From contig CM070591.1 in assembly GCA_036346355.1 (NCBI GenBank), positions 18,398,001 to 18,462,000 of the forward strand: DNA of 64,000 nt. Reading direction: 5' to 3'. The DNA comes from Rhipidocladum racemiflorum. Its lineage: Eukaryota; Streptophyta; Magnoliopsida; Poales; Poaceae. This document shows positions 21,850 to 33,175 of this stretch, in pieces. The stretch's first letter is position 1; each line of letters begins with the position of its first letter. A program made the translations under genes and the position numbers. The notes beneath the pieces are model-generated. The model had not been told where the DNA came from. It saw only the letters and a program-made list of their open reading frames with translations, and did not search any database.

Positions 21850-24800
21850 GTTGGTATCAGAGCGGGCTGTAGGTCCTTGGAATATGTATTTTTAGTGTCA
21901 TACCTTAGGTTGCAACTAAAATGTGATGTGGAATAACTTAGAAACATGGCTTAGGTTCTATCTAAAACTTTGTCATAGGATAGCAACATTAAAACTTGCA
22001 AAAGTGGTATAACTAATCTAAAATTTGACACACAATGGATGCACAGTAGGAAAGGGTATGGGTATCGTTTCTTTACGCTTAAATGTTGTATTTAAGCTAT
22101 GATGTTGAATGCTTTATTTGACAAAGCATGTTGCTATGTCTATGAGATAAATGTTTGAATTGTTCTTGTGGTGGTGATAAAGTGGGGTTGTGGTGCCGAA
22201 GGGTTTCGGTCACCTCTTTTTGTTCATAGTAAGGGTGAGGTTTGACGATGTGGCCGGTTAGCGCCATCACCGAAGAACTGTTAACCCCTGTAGGAGAAGA
22301 GTGCTTATCCTTTCTGTCCTTGATCGGGTAGTTGACTGGAGTCAAATAGAAGAGTTGATGGTGGTTTCCTTCGGATGTTCTTTGCCATTCTGACGGTCGG
22401 TTTCGTTGCTTTTCTTGGCTTTAGTTGAGTTGAACCCAAAAAAAAGTGTTTTGCATTGGATTTTCGCGGATCGTTCCGTATGCGGTGTGTGGGTCTGTCT
22501 TCCTTGGTTGAAGACGAAGAAGAGGAGTCTAGGGTTGCGCTTCTTTCGGGCGCCTTTCCAGTTTTAATGCTTAGTTTGTTGATTTCTTTATGGGGAAGAA
22601 GCATTCAATTTATTCCTGTGGTTGTCTTTCTCCGAGGTTAAAGGAGTTTTTATGAGTTGTGCCGGACACTGCTATCGTGGCTGAAGTTCTGTGGCTTTGT
22701 AGGAGTAAGTGGTGTTTGATTTCGTCATTTTACTGGTTTAAGAAATCATCTTTGAAGAACCCTTCTTGTTTCGTGAAAGTTTGGAGTTAAGGTTTTATTT
22801 GCAAAGGTTTGATTGAGCGCTTGGTTCCCTTTCGAGAAAACTGTCTTTCAACCTTTTTCCTTATGGGAGTCCTTGAGATTTAAAAGTGTTTTGGAGAATT
22901 CATTTTGCTTGACCAAGTTTGGGTTTGTGTCATTGCAATTTTGAGAGTCAAGTTTCCTTATGATTTTGGGCTGAGTTTTAAAACTAAAATGCTGCAAACA
23001 AGTGAGTAGTCTTTTGACTGAAATCGTTTGTCCTTATTAAGAATTGTTGTTTAGCATGTTATGTAGCATGTACCAATGTGATTTATGGGATGATGCATTG
23101 TTAAGTTAATTTGTGAGTTGAAACAATTCAATGTGATTATCATCTCTAACTTGAGAATAAATAGACTAATAGTGTTGTAGTTTACTCTGTAGCGGGAATG
23201 ATTAAATGGGTTGATGTACATGCTTAGAATTTGTTGCCTTGCTTTAAAAGTGCTTATGATCCTTGTTAATGTTTCAAGTTTTAAACCCTGATGCATAGTT
23301 AAAACTTTAAGATGATGTAGACTGCTGTTATTGATAAAGAAACCTTGCTGGTTGTTTAAAGATGTTCTAATCTAATGGATTAATAGAGAAATTTAATCGT
23401 GTTGCCTAGCGACTTTAATTTGGAAGTTGATTAGAGTTGCTATTTACGTTGTTGCAAACTACTAGTATATTTGGAAGTATGCAGTTGTGTCTCTACAATG
23501 CTAGTATTGATATCAATTGAGAAGACATAAGACTTATTGCTAATGATGTTGTTAAAGGCAGTGTTAATGCTAGTATTCAATCTATTTTAAATAGTTGGAG
23601 TATGTTGTGTGGTGGTAATTTGGTTATCACCTATGTATAGGGTAGCTAAAAGTAATGTTGTTGGTTAATGATTATGCTCGTTTTTTGTTATTGATGACTA
23701 AGTAGTGGTGGTAATTGTTTAGATTACTTGTTGAAAATCATGGTTAAAATAGAGGAAAATTTTAACATGTTGCGATGGAGTAAGCTTTGGATAATTAACA
23801 TGATGTACAATTTCATCCTTAATGAATGTATGTCGTAGAATCATATTTACGAACCTTGTCTTGTGGAGATAATATTTACATGTTGAAGTCGCTTGTTAAC
23901 TGAATAAGTTTCGATTGTCGAGACGTTTACATATAGGTGGTATGAAAGTTATTGGTTGGTCACGCTGAAAGTTTTGTTGGAGCACTTGTTTCAAATCTAG
24001 ATTATGATGTTATTTGTTATGTTGGTCAGTGGGGATCTTGTTGACTTAGTCTTCATGGGATGTCTTTTCATAAGCATCATAAACTTTATTTATAATTATT
24101 GGGAAAGATAATAAGAGAAAGAATTTGTTGTGAAGCTTTTGGTTGTATTGTGTTGGGGCTCCTCAGAGAGTAGATAGTAATTATTGAAGTCTTTTAATGG
24201 AAAGCGTAGTGGAGTACTAGAGATTGTTGTTTTTATGCTGAGCTTGTGTTTAAAAGCTTTTGGACTGGTTTGGTTGTTTGCCATTTTGGTTGAAAGGTTT
24301 TCGGTGAAGGTGTTCCATATGCTGTGTTTCGGAGTTTCCCTAAAACTCGTAGAAATTGGTGCAAATATTTGGTTTTGGCTAATTTGTTTAGTCGGTGCTA
24401 TGAGTATGGATTTACACCCCAAAAGTTTTTGAGTGGATCGCGCCCTTTCGGCGTTCAACCGAATTATCTTTGGAATTAATTTTAAAAGGAAGCAGATGGT
24501 CATAAAGGGTTGTGTTGGAAACTTTTGAGTTAAGCCCTTGATGTGTAACTCTATTTGACTAGAGTTGGAGTCATTTGGAAAATGTGTCTGGTGTGCGGGT
24601 GTTTCACAAGTCTAGATTTTTATGAATGTTTCATAAGTGAATTCAGTTAGAGAAGAGTTTTCTTTTGGGATTGAGTTTCCCTCTCTTTTGATGAAATTTA
24701 TGGCAGTTGTTGGTGCAGATGTCTAACTTTGGAGTCAATGTTCTTTTCCAAAATGTTGATTTTGGTTAAAATGCGATGTTTTGCAAAGTTTAGCTATCTA

Positions 24801-26038
24801 TCGTTGGTGGGTTCTGATATGATGTGGTGCCTTACTGTTAACTATGCTGCCGACATAGTTTATATGAATTAGCGCAACTCTCGATGTTATTCGAGATTTA
24901 TTCATGTGATACCGAGGAAGAAGTCGTCATGTGAATGACTTTTCGGTAGTGTGGTTACATGAGGAATGAATGGTGAAAAGTAAACAGGACATCGTTTTTA
25001 GATGTTAAATGATAAATGAGTCGTTGAGCCAGGTCGGTGAGAAAGTCATATAAGGATATATGACTAATCCGGAGTGCTCTTGAAAAGTGTGCATGCATGT
25101 CATGAATCGAGATATCCATTTCTTTCTAGTATGAAAAGAAAGAATGAAGAAATTATGGTATTTTGGTTGTGGTGTAGGAGATTTATGCTTCCTTTGTGAT
25201 TTGGCTTGGATGTTGCCAAATTATTTCCAAAATGGTTGTTAACGCTTTGGGTTTGAGTTGTCGTGAGTACACTTGGGCTTGATAGCTAAGTGTTTTTGTG
25301 TGAGGACGAGACCCTCTTAAGAAAGGAACCAATTGTGGTTTGGTAAAGTTTTTACGATCCTAGCTTGGGGCTAGGCGTAGAACCTTAGTGGTATAAGGGT
25401 GGTTTGTGATGGAGGTTGATGATGTTTGGGTTTAACCATTATTAAGAGTAGCGATGGGTGGAAGTGAAGTTGACGGTAGTTCGATGATATTTGTCCTGCC
25501 GTGAGCAATTGTCGTCACTAGTTGTTCTTGGATTTGAGTCTTGTCTGGAAAAGGATGGAATAAAATGTTAGTATGATCGTGTATCGGAAGGGCAAGTGTG
25601 CCTTAATGAGTTTTCCCCTCGATGGAAATTTTCGGGAATGTAGAAAGGTCGTTAAAGGAATTGTGACTTCCTTTGATTATGTCATGTTGAGTTTAATGGA
25701 GTATGGTAGTCAGGTTGGTTGTGATAGAAGTATGAAGTGTTTGCCGTGAGGATTCGAGCTTTTTGGGTTGATGGAGCCCTTTGTGGTTGAAACGCAGATT
25801 GTGTTTGGGAATGGATGTGAAGGTCGACCTGTGAGAGGTTGCCCTTAGTTGAGCTAGATCATTACTTTTCTCGCCAAGTGTTGGTTTTGAGAACTCGCTT
25901 GTCGTTTGTTCCGGTTTGAGATTTCGTGCGGTTGTTTTGTGCTGCAGAGAAGTCTTTTGTCCCTTGGGGATTTTTTTTGTTGTTGTTTTATTGGCGTCCT
26001 TCGGATTCGAGGTCGAATCCTGTTGAAGGGGGGAAGAA
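21850..26038 (+). other. Internal region: primer site, non-coding body, polypurine tract
   Basis: TTGGTATCAGAGCGGG at 21851 is complementary to initiator Met-tRNA. The body is GT-rich on the plus strand and holds only short chance ORFs on both strands; none shows a retroelement motif. A piece at about 25025-25075 (GGTGAGAAAGTCAT ... GACTAATCCGG) repeats an LTR motif (20985-21045). The polypurine tract GAAGGGGGGAAGAA ends next to the 3' LTR. Confidence 0.85.
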
Positions 26039-28401
26039 TGTGACACTACGGTATGGTGTGACATTATAGAATGTGAAATTAGAGAATAAAACATTTCGGC
26101 TTGAGGTATACTCGCGTTTTTGGGCCGTTTGAAGTAATGTGTCACCACGGAGTGTCGTAACCTTTTAAATGGTGCATGTTAAGGTCAAAAACTTTATGAA
26201 ATATGGTATGGGAGGTTAAAACCATAAAGTATGGAGGTTTCAGGGCCGTTTCAGGGGTTTTGGGCCTTTCCGGGGGAGTTTGGGCCTAAGGGAAAGGTCC
26301 GTGGGCTTTGGTGGGATGGTGTTCGAGTCCATTTAGGGTAGGAGTCCTGTTTGGGGGGCCTCCTCCTGCCCTTTTGGGCGTCCTCCCCCTGCCCCTTGCG
26401 CCCCCAAGTGCCTAGCCGCCTCCCACACCTCCCCACCTCCTCCTCTTCCTTGCGCCCCCTTTGCCCCCATTGCTCTCCACCTCTCCACCACCTCTCCTCC
26501 ACCCCCTTGCTGCCCTTGCTGCCCTAGGGTGGCCTCCCCACCCCTGCATCCTCATGGATCCATCCGAGGAGCGATGAGCGAGGAGCGAGGTGCGAGGAGC
26601 GAGGAGCAAGGAGCGAGGAGATCTATTGGAGTTTTCGTGCGTCGGGCAAAGGTATGATCATGGGATTCCTTGGGGTTGATCTACGTACTGTTCTTAGGGT
26701 GTTTATCAAGTTTTTAGATCAATTGGAGGTGCTGGATTTGAGTAATTTGGGTTAGATCTAGATGTTGCCACGTTTATGTTTTGGGACAGCATGAGCAGTC
26801 GACCTAGGGTTCACGTTTTCGCCAATTTAAATTTGGAATCTGTCCGTACGGATGTTGAAGAAGTTGTAGATAATTTCATTATATTTCAGTGTACGTAAAG
26901 AACGTTAAATTCCGATCAGCCGTTTGAAAGTTATGACTGTTTTACCGAGCGTGTTAAAATCTGTGACGCGATTGGAACAGATCACGGTAATCTGTAGATT
27001 AAACAACTTTAGAGTCCGAATCAGTCTTTCCGTATAACTAGGAAACGTTGGGAAATTTCCTAAGCTACGTGAGGATGTACTCGTTTAATTGATTCGGAGT
27101 CCCAGAACTCAAGTTATGCCCTTTTCAAGGCTGCTGTCCCGACAGGACAGAACCACTGTTTTTAGGATTTGCGAGTAGTTGGCAATGTCGGGGTAGATGA
27201 GGGTTTGCGTACTGTTTTGTGGACATGATTGTGAGTGTGTGATGCCTATGTGCAGGTGATGCGACCCTGGGAGTGCCTTCTACTTCCCGCCAACCCGTTG
27301 CCCGTGTTTGAGGCAAGTGTATTGTAATGGATAGCGATTGTAGGTTGTTTGATTGATTGAGATTGAAGGTTGAATATATGATATGTTCACATGCCATGCT
27401 TTAATATTTGCCATTGATATGATGAGTATGTTTATTATATGATGATGCCATGTGTTAATGCACAAGATTATCCATGATGATGCCATGTGTTAATGTACAA
27501 AGTTAAATATGATGTTGGCATAAATGCATACATGGCATGTTACATGGCTTGGGCGGTGAGAAAGTCATAACTAGTCCGGGAAGGTCGGTGAGAAAGTTAT
27601 GACTAATCGAAAGCCAATGAGTAAGTCCTACATCTTGATTCCATTCACCGCGGTGAACGGAAGCGAGGAGTAGGCACCCTCCATCTTCGGGATGGAAGGG
27701 GGGAAAGGGTGCACACCGACGGGTGTGTACTCAACCATACCGGTATGAGTTTTCAGGAGACATGTGCATCGCATTGCATTATATGAGGATGTTATATGAG
27801 GATGATGGATGATGATGTCAATGATATGCTTATATTATGAATATGAGATGTGTATGATGTTGTATGTGAAAAGTGGTGATGAAGGTATTGGAATGTGTTT
27901 TCTTGTTCCGTTGCAATATACTTGCTGAGTGATGAACTCACGCTTGTGTTTATGTTGTTTTTCTTATGTACCATGAATCCGACATGCGGGAAAGGGAGCT
28001 AGTCACACGTCATCACTTAGCATCACACATTTTAACAATGACATGTTCCTTCCTTTATGGTTATGGTTAAGTCTTTGAGCTAAATTGTGGTTTCGATGAT
28101 TCGTTGGTCGTTATGAGTAAATGATTAGTCCATATTTGTCATGAGACGGATAGAATTTCTATCCTTAGTGGTATGGTGGCTGTTTTTCCGTTTGATCATG
28201 TTATTGCTATCGTTCATTATGCTATATTGACATGTTATTATTGTTGTTGCTTCAATTCATGTTAAAACAAAGGAGATGCTGCCGAAATCTCGGTTTTTAG
28301 CATGTGCGCCTTTGCTGGAATTTATGTTTAATTGTGGTATTTAGATGTTGTTTAGCTTATGTTTGCTAGCATTCAGGCATAGTAAATGCCGGGGTGTTAC
28401 A
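26039..28401 (+). repeat. 3' LTR of the coding-less element
   Basis: Same ends as the 5' LTR and nearly the same length. Differences include extra GCCCTTGCT units near 26510-26525 and an expanded GAGCGAGGAGC minisatellite at 26570-26620. Indels cluster in the simple repeats, as expected from slippage. Confidence 0.93.
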
Positions 28402-28720
28402 CGCTGCTCTTCCGCCGTCGCCCGTGCAGCTCCGACCCGACCTCCTGCCCGATCCCCTCCGGCTGTCCACGCGCCCCCCGCTGGCCTATGCGTTGCCTAG
28501 AAAGATCCGTCCGCTGGCCGCTCGAGGACCAGCACCTTTTCCCCGTCGTCCTCACGGTCCTCCGCTTGCGGCTACTCCTCGCATGTCTCCGCCCCTGACG
28601 TCCTCCGCTCCCCTCGGCGTCGTTGCCCTCACCTATGCCCTCGCGTTGCTCCGCCGTCGCCCACGCAGCTCTGTCTACTCCTCCTGCCCGATCCCCTCCA
28701 GACCCGCGCGGCTCCTCCTC
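28402..28720. repeat. GC-rich tandem units, right side of the split array
   Basis: A unit of about 250 bases starts near CGCTGCTCTTCCGCCGTCGC (28402) and begins again near CGTTGCTCCGCCGTCGCC (28643), including CTGCCCGATCCCCTCC in both. The left copy of the array is at 19245-19481. Composition resembles a grass gene 5' end, but the long frame across it has no recognisable domain. Confidence 0.65.
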
Positions 28721-28937
28721 GCGCCCTCCGCCTCCTGCTCCGATCCCCTTGAAACCCTAGCCTCGGAGCCACCGCGGAGCCCTGGAGGGACCCCCCCTTT
28801 TCCTCACCGTCGGCCTGGAAATCTTCGGGTGGGAGGCGATCCACTGGGTGGGAGTCTTCAATCGGCTGCGCCCTATGGACCACTTGCGGTCGGAGGCCTG
28901 CATCGCCGAGGTCTGCCTCCCCCGGCTCGAGGACGTG

Positions 28938-28989
<52 letters not shown>

Positions 28990-30780
28990 CACAACCTCCG
29001 GTCTCTCCTCCCGGATTTTTCTGATCTAGCCTCATGAATGACGGCGAGACCTCTCTGTTACCACGAATATTGTTGTTGTAGCTGGATTTGGTCATGGGAG
29101 CTGACAGGCCCTGCAAGGATCGCATCTTCAACCATTTCCGCAGCCACTGCCCGGAACCACAGGTTCATCCTTTCTTTAATGATACTAATCAGAGGAAGTT
29201 TCTCCTACTATTCATTGTTGAGGACTAGAAGCCACTGGGGTCTATTCATTTTGTATCTAGCGAGCTTTTCTATAATTAACCCATTTCATATTAAAAACTG
29301 GATTGTCATGGCCTCACCTATTTCCATCAATTAGTTAGAAATTGAGGGAGCGGCAATCTAGAAATCTATTCTGCAATTGACTATTTACCCTATTTCACAG
29401 TATATGCATGATGCTATTGCATTTGTATTTGAAATTCTGAATTCGTCCCAGAGTCTTATTTTGTTGTGGTAAAGACATCAAGCAAAATTTATCGCAAAGT
29501 ATACATAAGCATTTTTGTTTAAATGTTGATGTCTCTTCTAATGCATTGACCTCAAGTCAGATTGATATGGTACCAATTAGTGCCTTGTTTTCATAATTGC
29601 AGGCAATTGATGAAGGCCTATTGTTGATAATTCCTTTCGCCGCTATCTTTGAGTACTTTCAGGTATTGCATATCTATTTCCTATGATCAGCCATTGCCAC
29701 ATTTAGATTTTGCACATTTTGTCATCCAAATTAGATTTCACATTTTGTCATTCAGCTTACATTTTGCATATTCTGAAAATATTATATTTGGTGCCCTACT
29801 GGGTGTGATGTATTTTGTGCCTTTCGAATTGCTTATCCCTAATGCCTATGGGATTATATTGAGAATAGATGGGACAAACCATGAATTTTTGCAGTTTTTT
29901 TTATGACTCAAGCAGTCCTACATATCATATTTTTTGTTAGCGGCTTGCGTGCTGCTATTGTTTGATACCACAATAAAGCTTAGCTGAAGGTGATTTCACG
30001 TTTTTCATTCAACTTAATGGTCTCATGGCAGCAAAGGGTGCTTATGCACATGATCTTAATTTGTTTCTTGAAGTAGGTTGTCTCCCCTGGATCAAATGGT
30101 CACATGACACCAAAGGATGCTTATGTGCATGATATTATCCTTGAACATTTCTGCTTCTTAGCTTCTATATTCTAAGTGTAAAAAAAAGCACATTGATTCT
30201 CTGAATAAATTGCCATGTTATTGTCACTTCAAGTAAGTTTCTATCATTTTTTTTGTTATTGTCACTTCTTTGGAAAACAACATTTTAAATCCAACCAGTA
30301 GGATTCTGTTTTGCCTCCAGTTTCTCCAAGGTTTTACACTAACCTTCATTTTATGGGAGCGATTGTTTTGTTTACTTATAACAAATCGTAAGTGGTAAGC
30401 AACTAGGCAAATAAGTCTGGCTCTCTAGATGAGCTCATGTGTAGTTTTCTACATACTTTTTTCCCACAGACAATTCATTCTTATTATTTCTTATTCTTGC
30501 TCTTATTTACATGTACTCACCTTGCCTCTTTTTTTCCAATACCAGTTGAATGATTAGAATCCTTAGACCACACTTATGTCGGTAACAAATCAAGTTGCGC
30601 TGCCTAAGGGTTCATTAAGGTATAATACTTTGTCCCTTGCTAAGATTCAAAAGACTCCCAAACAACATAGATAGCTTACATCCTTTTGTTAGGAGTATCT
30701 TTAGCTCTTGCTTTCAGATATTGCTTTCAGTGCTAATTTTTTGGAAAAAATTAATATGCACACCACCTGCATGTATCTAG
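28721..30780. other. Gene-like but uninterpreted stretch upstream of the peptidase relic
   Basis: It begins GC-rich, passes a CT microsatellite and turns AT-rich. Exon-like pieces occur, for example 29604-29661, an open stretch ending TATCTTTGAGTACTTTCAG with GTATTG after it, but I could not link them to one protein. Near 30020-30142 a segment of about 50 bases (AAAGG-TGCTTATG-CATGAT) is duplicated. It may hold 5' parts of the relic that follows. Confidence 0.35.
28940..28989 (+). repeat. (CT)n microsatellite
   Basis: A nearly pure CT run of 50 bases with one A. CT runs are common in the 5' untranslated regions of grass genes. Confidence 0.95.
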
Positions 30781-31337
30781 CGGTTCATGGAGAGGCACCT
30801 TGGCCTTTGTATATACCCAGATGCATCCTGATAAGGTGAGTAATTTATTGTCCATTGCAATTTTGTGTGAACTTGAAACTGATTGCAAAAAATTGTGTAT
30901 GTAAGCTATATTATACGTCCTACTAATAGTATACTCTCATGGATGCTTGCTAGGTCACTCGCATTGTTCTATGAGGCATTTTCTTGCTTTCCAAAAAGAA
31001 GCTTGATTGGTTCTACAAGGGCAGTACAACAACCGTTTCCCCATATGGTATGTCCTTGAGCTATTCCACTTGAAGAGCTGAAGTTAACCAATATAATACA
31101 ACAATATGATGAGTAGTCAATCTGTTCTGTTTTCTTCTAAAATCACTTCACTTTCTTATTTCCTGAAACATAAGCCTTACATTTTTCTGTATGGTGCTTT
31201 AATGTGATTAGATTGCTTACTTTACATTCAAATTTGCAACATGGGAACCATCCAGAGATTTTATTCTCGAGGACAAAAGGAATTGTTGCATAACTACATT
31301 GAGCAGAAGGCTAACTTCATCTAATGCTGGTGTCCAG
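30781..31337 (+). pseudogene. Fragment of a proline iminopeptidase gene, three exons
   Basis: Exon A (30781-30835) reads GSWRGTLAFVYTQMHPDK, matching the nucleophile elbow region GGSWGSTLAL...HPDK of proline iminopeptidases (alpha/beta hydrolase family, release of N-terminal proline). The serine is kept but the second Gly is Arg. Exon B (30954-31047) continues VTRIVL, then a TGA (30972) where the family has Arg, then GIFLLSKKKLDWFYKG. Exon C (31240-31337) has TWEPSRDFILEDKRNC and ends RLTSSNAGVQ. Intron A-B keeps GTGAGT...CTAG and intron B-C a GTATGT donor, but the acceptor before exon C is lost. Introns show a genomic copy, not a processed one. N- and C-terminal parts are missing. Confidence 0.82.
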
Positions 31338-32256
31338 GTAGATCCATCTATGTTGCTTGGTATATTGGATTAGTTCTTTTTTGTAGTTTCCTTTTTCCTG
31401 TAGTTGGCATGCAATTCTTGTCAAAGATGTTGTCCTTACCACTGAGCTGTCTGTGTACTGTTGCTTACATGACAATGGGAGATTAGCAGCTGTGGTTGGC
31501 ATTCTCTTCTCTAATGAACTCTTGTTGCCAGAAATAGTGTGCATGTAGTGTAGCATAAAAGTAGATGGCTTGTGCACTAAAGTACTTGCTCTGTGACGAG
31601 TTGAAAATTCTACAAAACACATAGTAGTTTTACTCTGAACTTGTGCTTATTTTTTGCCATCGGCAAACGTGTGGAGACGACAAAAATTTCCACGCAAATA
31701 CAACTGACTCCACAAGCAATTTTAGTTTGGAAAAAACTATGAAATGGTATATCATTCATCCCCTTCAATCTCTTAGATTATGCAAATTGAGATATGAGTT
31801 AGTTTATCCAATTTTTCCATAGCCATGATAGGCTCATATGATGTTTTTGTTGCCACTTATTGTACCATAAAGATTGAACTGAGGTGTGACATGAAGCAAA
31901 TTTCTTTGTTAGCTTTTACATGTATCATGTCCGAGATGTAATTTCTGCGTATACTGCCTTAATTTATGTCAGGACGCACATTAGGCTATGCCTCAATGCA
32001 TTTTTCTAAATCTACTTCCCAGTTATGCATCATACAAATATATTATATGCAATCTACCTCGCTTTTGTTTTGAAGTGTGAACAATATCTTTCGTGATTTT
32101 AACGATGTTGTATTCTACTTTTGCGGACTGCACTGTACGGCGCAGCGAAGCGCGCCTACCTACCTAGTTTATAACATGTAGGACAACTTCTGCGTGTGAA
32201 TGAATAGCACACTGAATATTGTTCACTTGGCTGGTCTTGTGCAGCGTATTGTACCT
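31338..32256. other. Intergenic, nothing recognised
   Basis: AT-rich sequence without a supported ORF, repeat or element end. No further peptidase exon could be found after 31337. Confidence 0.45.
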
Positions 32257-32624
32257 GGGAAATATTAGGTGGAAACCACCTTCTCTGTGTAAATTCTATG
32301 AAACTATATGTAAAAGTTTTAAATAATTCTAAAAAATTTACCATATGTAGCGGAGTGATATTCTATAACCATATAAAATTTCGAAATCAAGCATAATTTC
32401 ATTTGAAAGATATGAAATTGACAGGCAGTAAAATGAATAGTTATAAATACTGAAAATCACTATTCATGCTGAAATTTTCTTTTTCCATATCTTCCAAATA
32501 CAATTGAGTTCAATCTTGAAATTTTACATGGCTGTAGAATATTATTTGAATTTTATTTGAAAACTATTATTTATGGTTTCCACATAGTTTTTATGGAAAT
32601 GGTGGTTTTCACAGGATATTTCCC
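32257..32624. mobile_element. Foldback element (MITE-like)
   Basis: The ends GGGAAATATTAGGTGGAAAC and GGTGGTTTTCACAGGATATTTCCC-type (32601-32624) are inverted copies. Further matching arm pieces lie inside (TGTGTAAATTCTATGAAACT against the complement of 32573-32597). Length is 368 bases, AT-rich, no coding. No clear target duplication, so the exact ends and family are open. Confidence 0.6.
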
Positions 32625-32774
32625 TTTAGGCTTTTTCATACGAGATAGCCATTGACTACAGCGTTGTACAATGACGCACTGTGAGTCTGCGATGCCAAGA
32701 AGCAATTCGCCTCTTGTCAAGCTGGACGTCGATAACTAAGAAACAAAAAGGACAAGTAGATCATCTCAGGAGAT

Positions 32775-32898
32775 TCCTAAAAAGGAGTCTTAAATTTCAA
32801 TATAGAACCTTAACTAATTAGATTTAAGGTTCTAAAGAAATGTTCACTCCAACAATTAGGCACAAAACCTAACTACCATCTAATTAGATATGGCCGAA
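32775..32898. repeat. Fragment of the foldback family seen at 47274-47705
   Basis: TTCACTCCAACAATTAGGCAC and its neighbourhood match, as reverse complement, the piece around TTGCTGGAGTGAATATTTCG at 47461-47482. The CACTA element begins at 32899, so the family lies on both sides of that insertion. Confidence 0.55.
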
Positions 32899-32918
32899 CA
32901 CTACAAGAAACAGGGGAA

Positions 32919-33175
32919 AATTCGTGGGTTTTTTAAAATTCGTGGGCCACAAAAAAACCCACGAATTTATTTGCTTAAATTCGTCGGTTGCTAAAAAAAC
33001 GCACGAATTTAATTAAATTCGTGGGCCTAAATTAAACCCACGAATTTATGTAGTTAAATTCGTCGGCTGCCAAAACAACACACGAAATTAGTTAAATTCG
33101 TGGGCCAAAGCACACCCACGAATTTATTGAGTGTAATTTCGTCGGCTTTTGTCCTAGCGCACGAACTTACATGAG
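32919..33175. repeat. Left subterminal repeats of the CACTA element
   Basis: At least six AAATTCGTSGG units in alternating orientation make small hairpins such as AAATTCGTGGG-N-CCCACGAATTT. In En/Spm elements such repeats bind the TnpA protein; that role here is inferred. Confidence 0.85.

Larger units (their letters stand above)
19482..28401 (+). mobile_element. Complete LTR retrotransposon without coding capacity (LARD type)
   Basis: Two LTRs of 2368 and 2363 bases flank a 4.2-kb internal region; the 5-base duplication CGCTG is perfect (19477-19481 and 28402-28406). The primer site TTGGTATCAGAGC at 21851 and the polypurine tract GAAGGGGGGAAGAA just before 26039 are in the right places, setting the plus orientation. 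The internal region has no long ORF and no gag or pol motif in any frame, so the element depends on proteins from others. Large retrotransposon derivatives of this design are known in grasses. LTR substitutions and small indels show it is not brand new. Confidence 0.93.

Noticed and set aside
24096..24503. 135-codon minus-strand ORF inside the coding-less LTR element
   Set aside because: Lys/Ser/Thr/Asn-rich product of T/G-rich DNA; no gag or pol motif and against the element's orientation.
28394..29029. Long GC-rich ORF of 211 codons
   Set aside because: It crosses the LTR end, the target duplication and the CT microsatellite, and has Pro/Ser/Arg-rich composition without a domain. It is an effect of GC-rich sequence.
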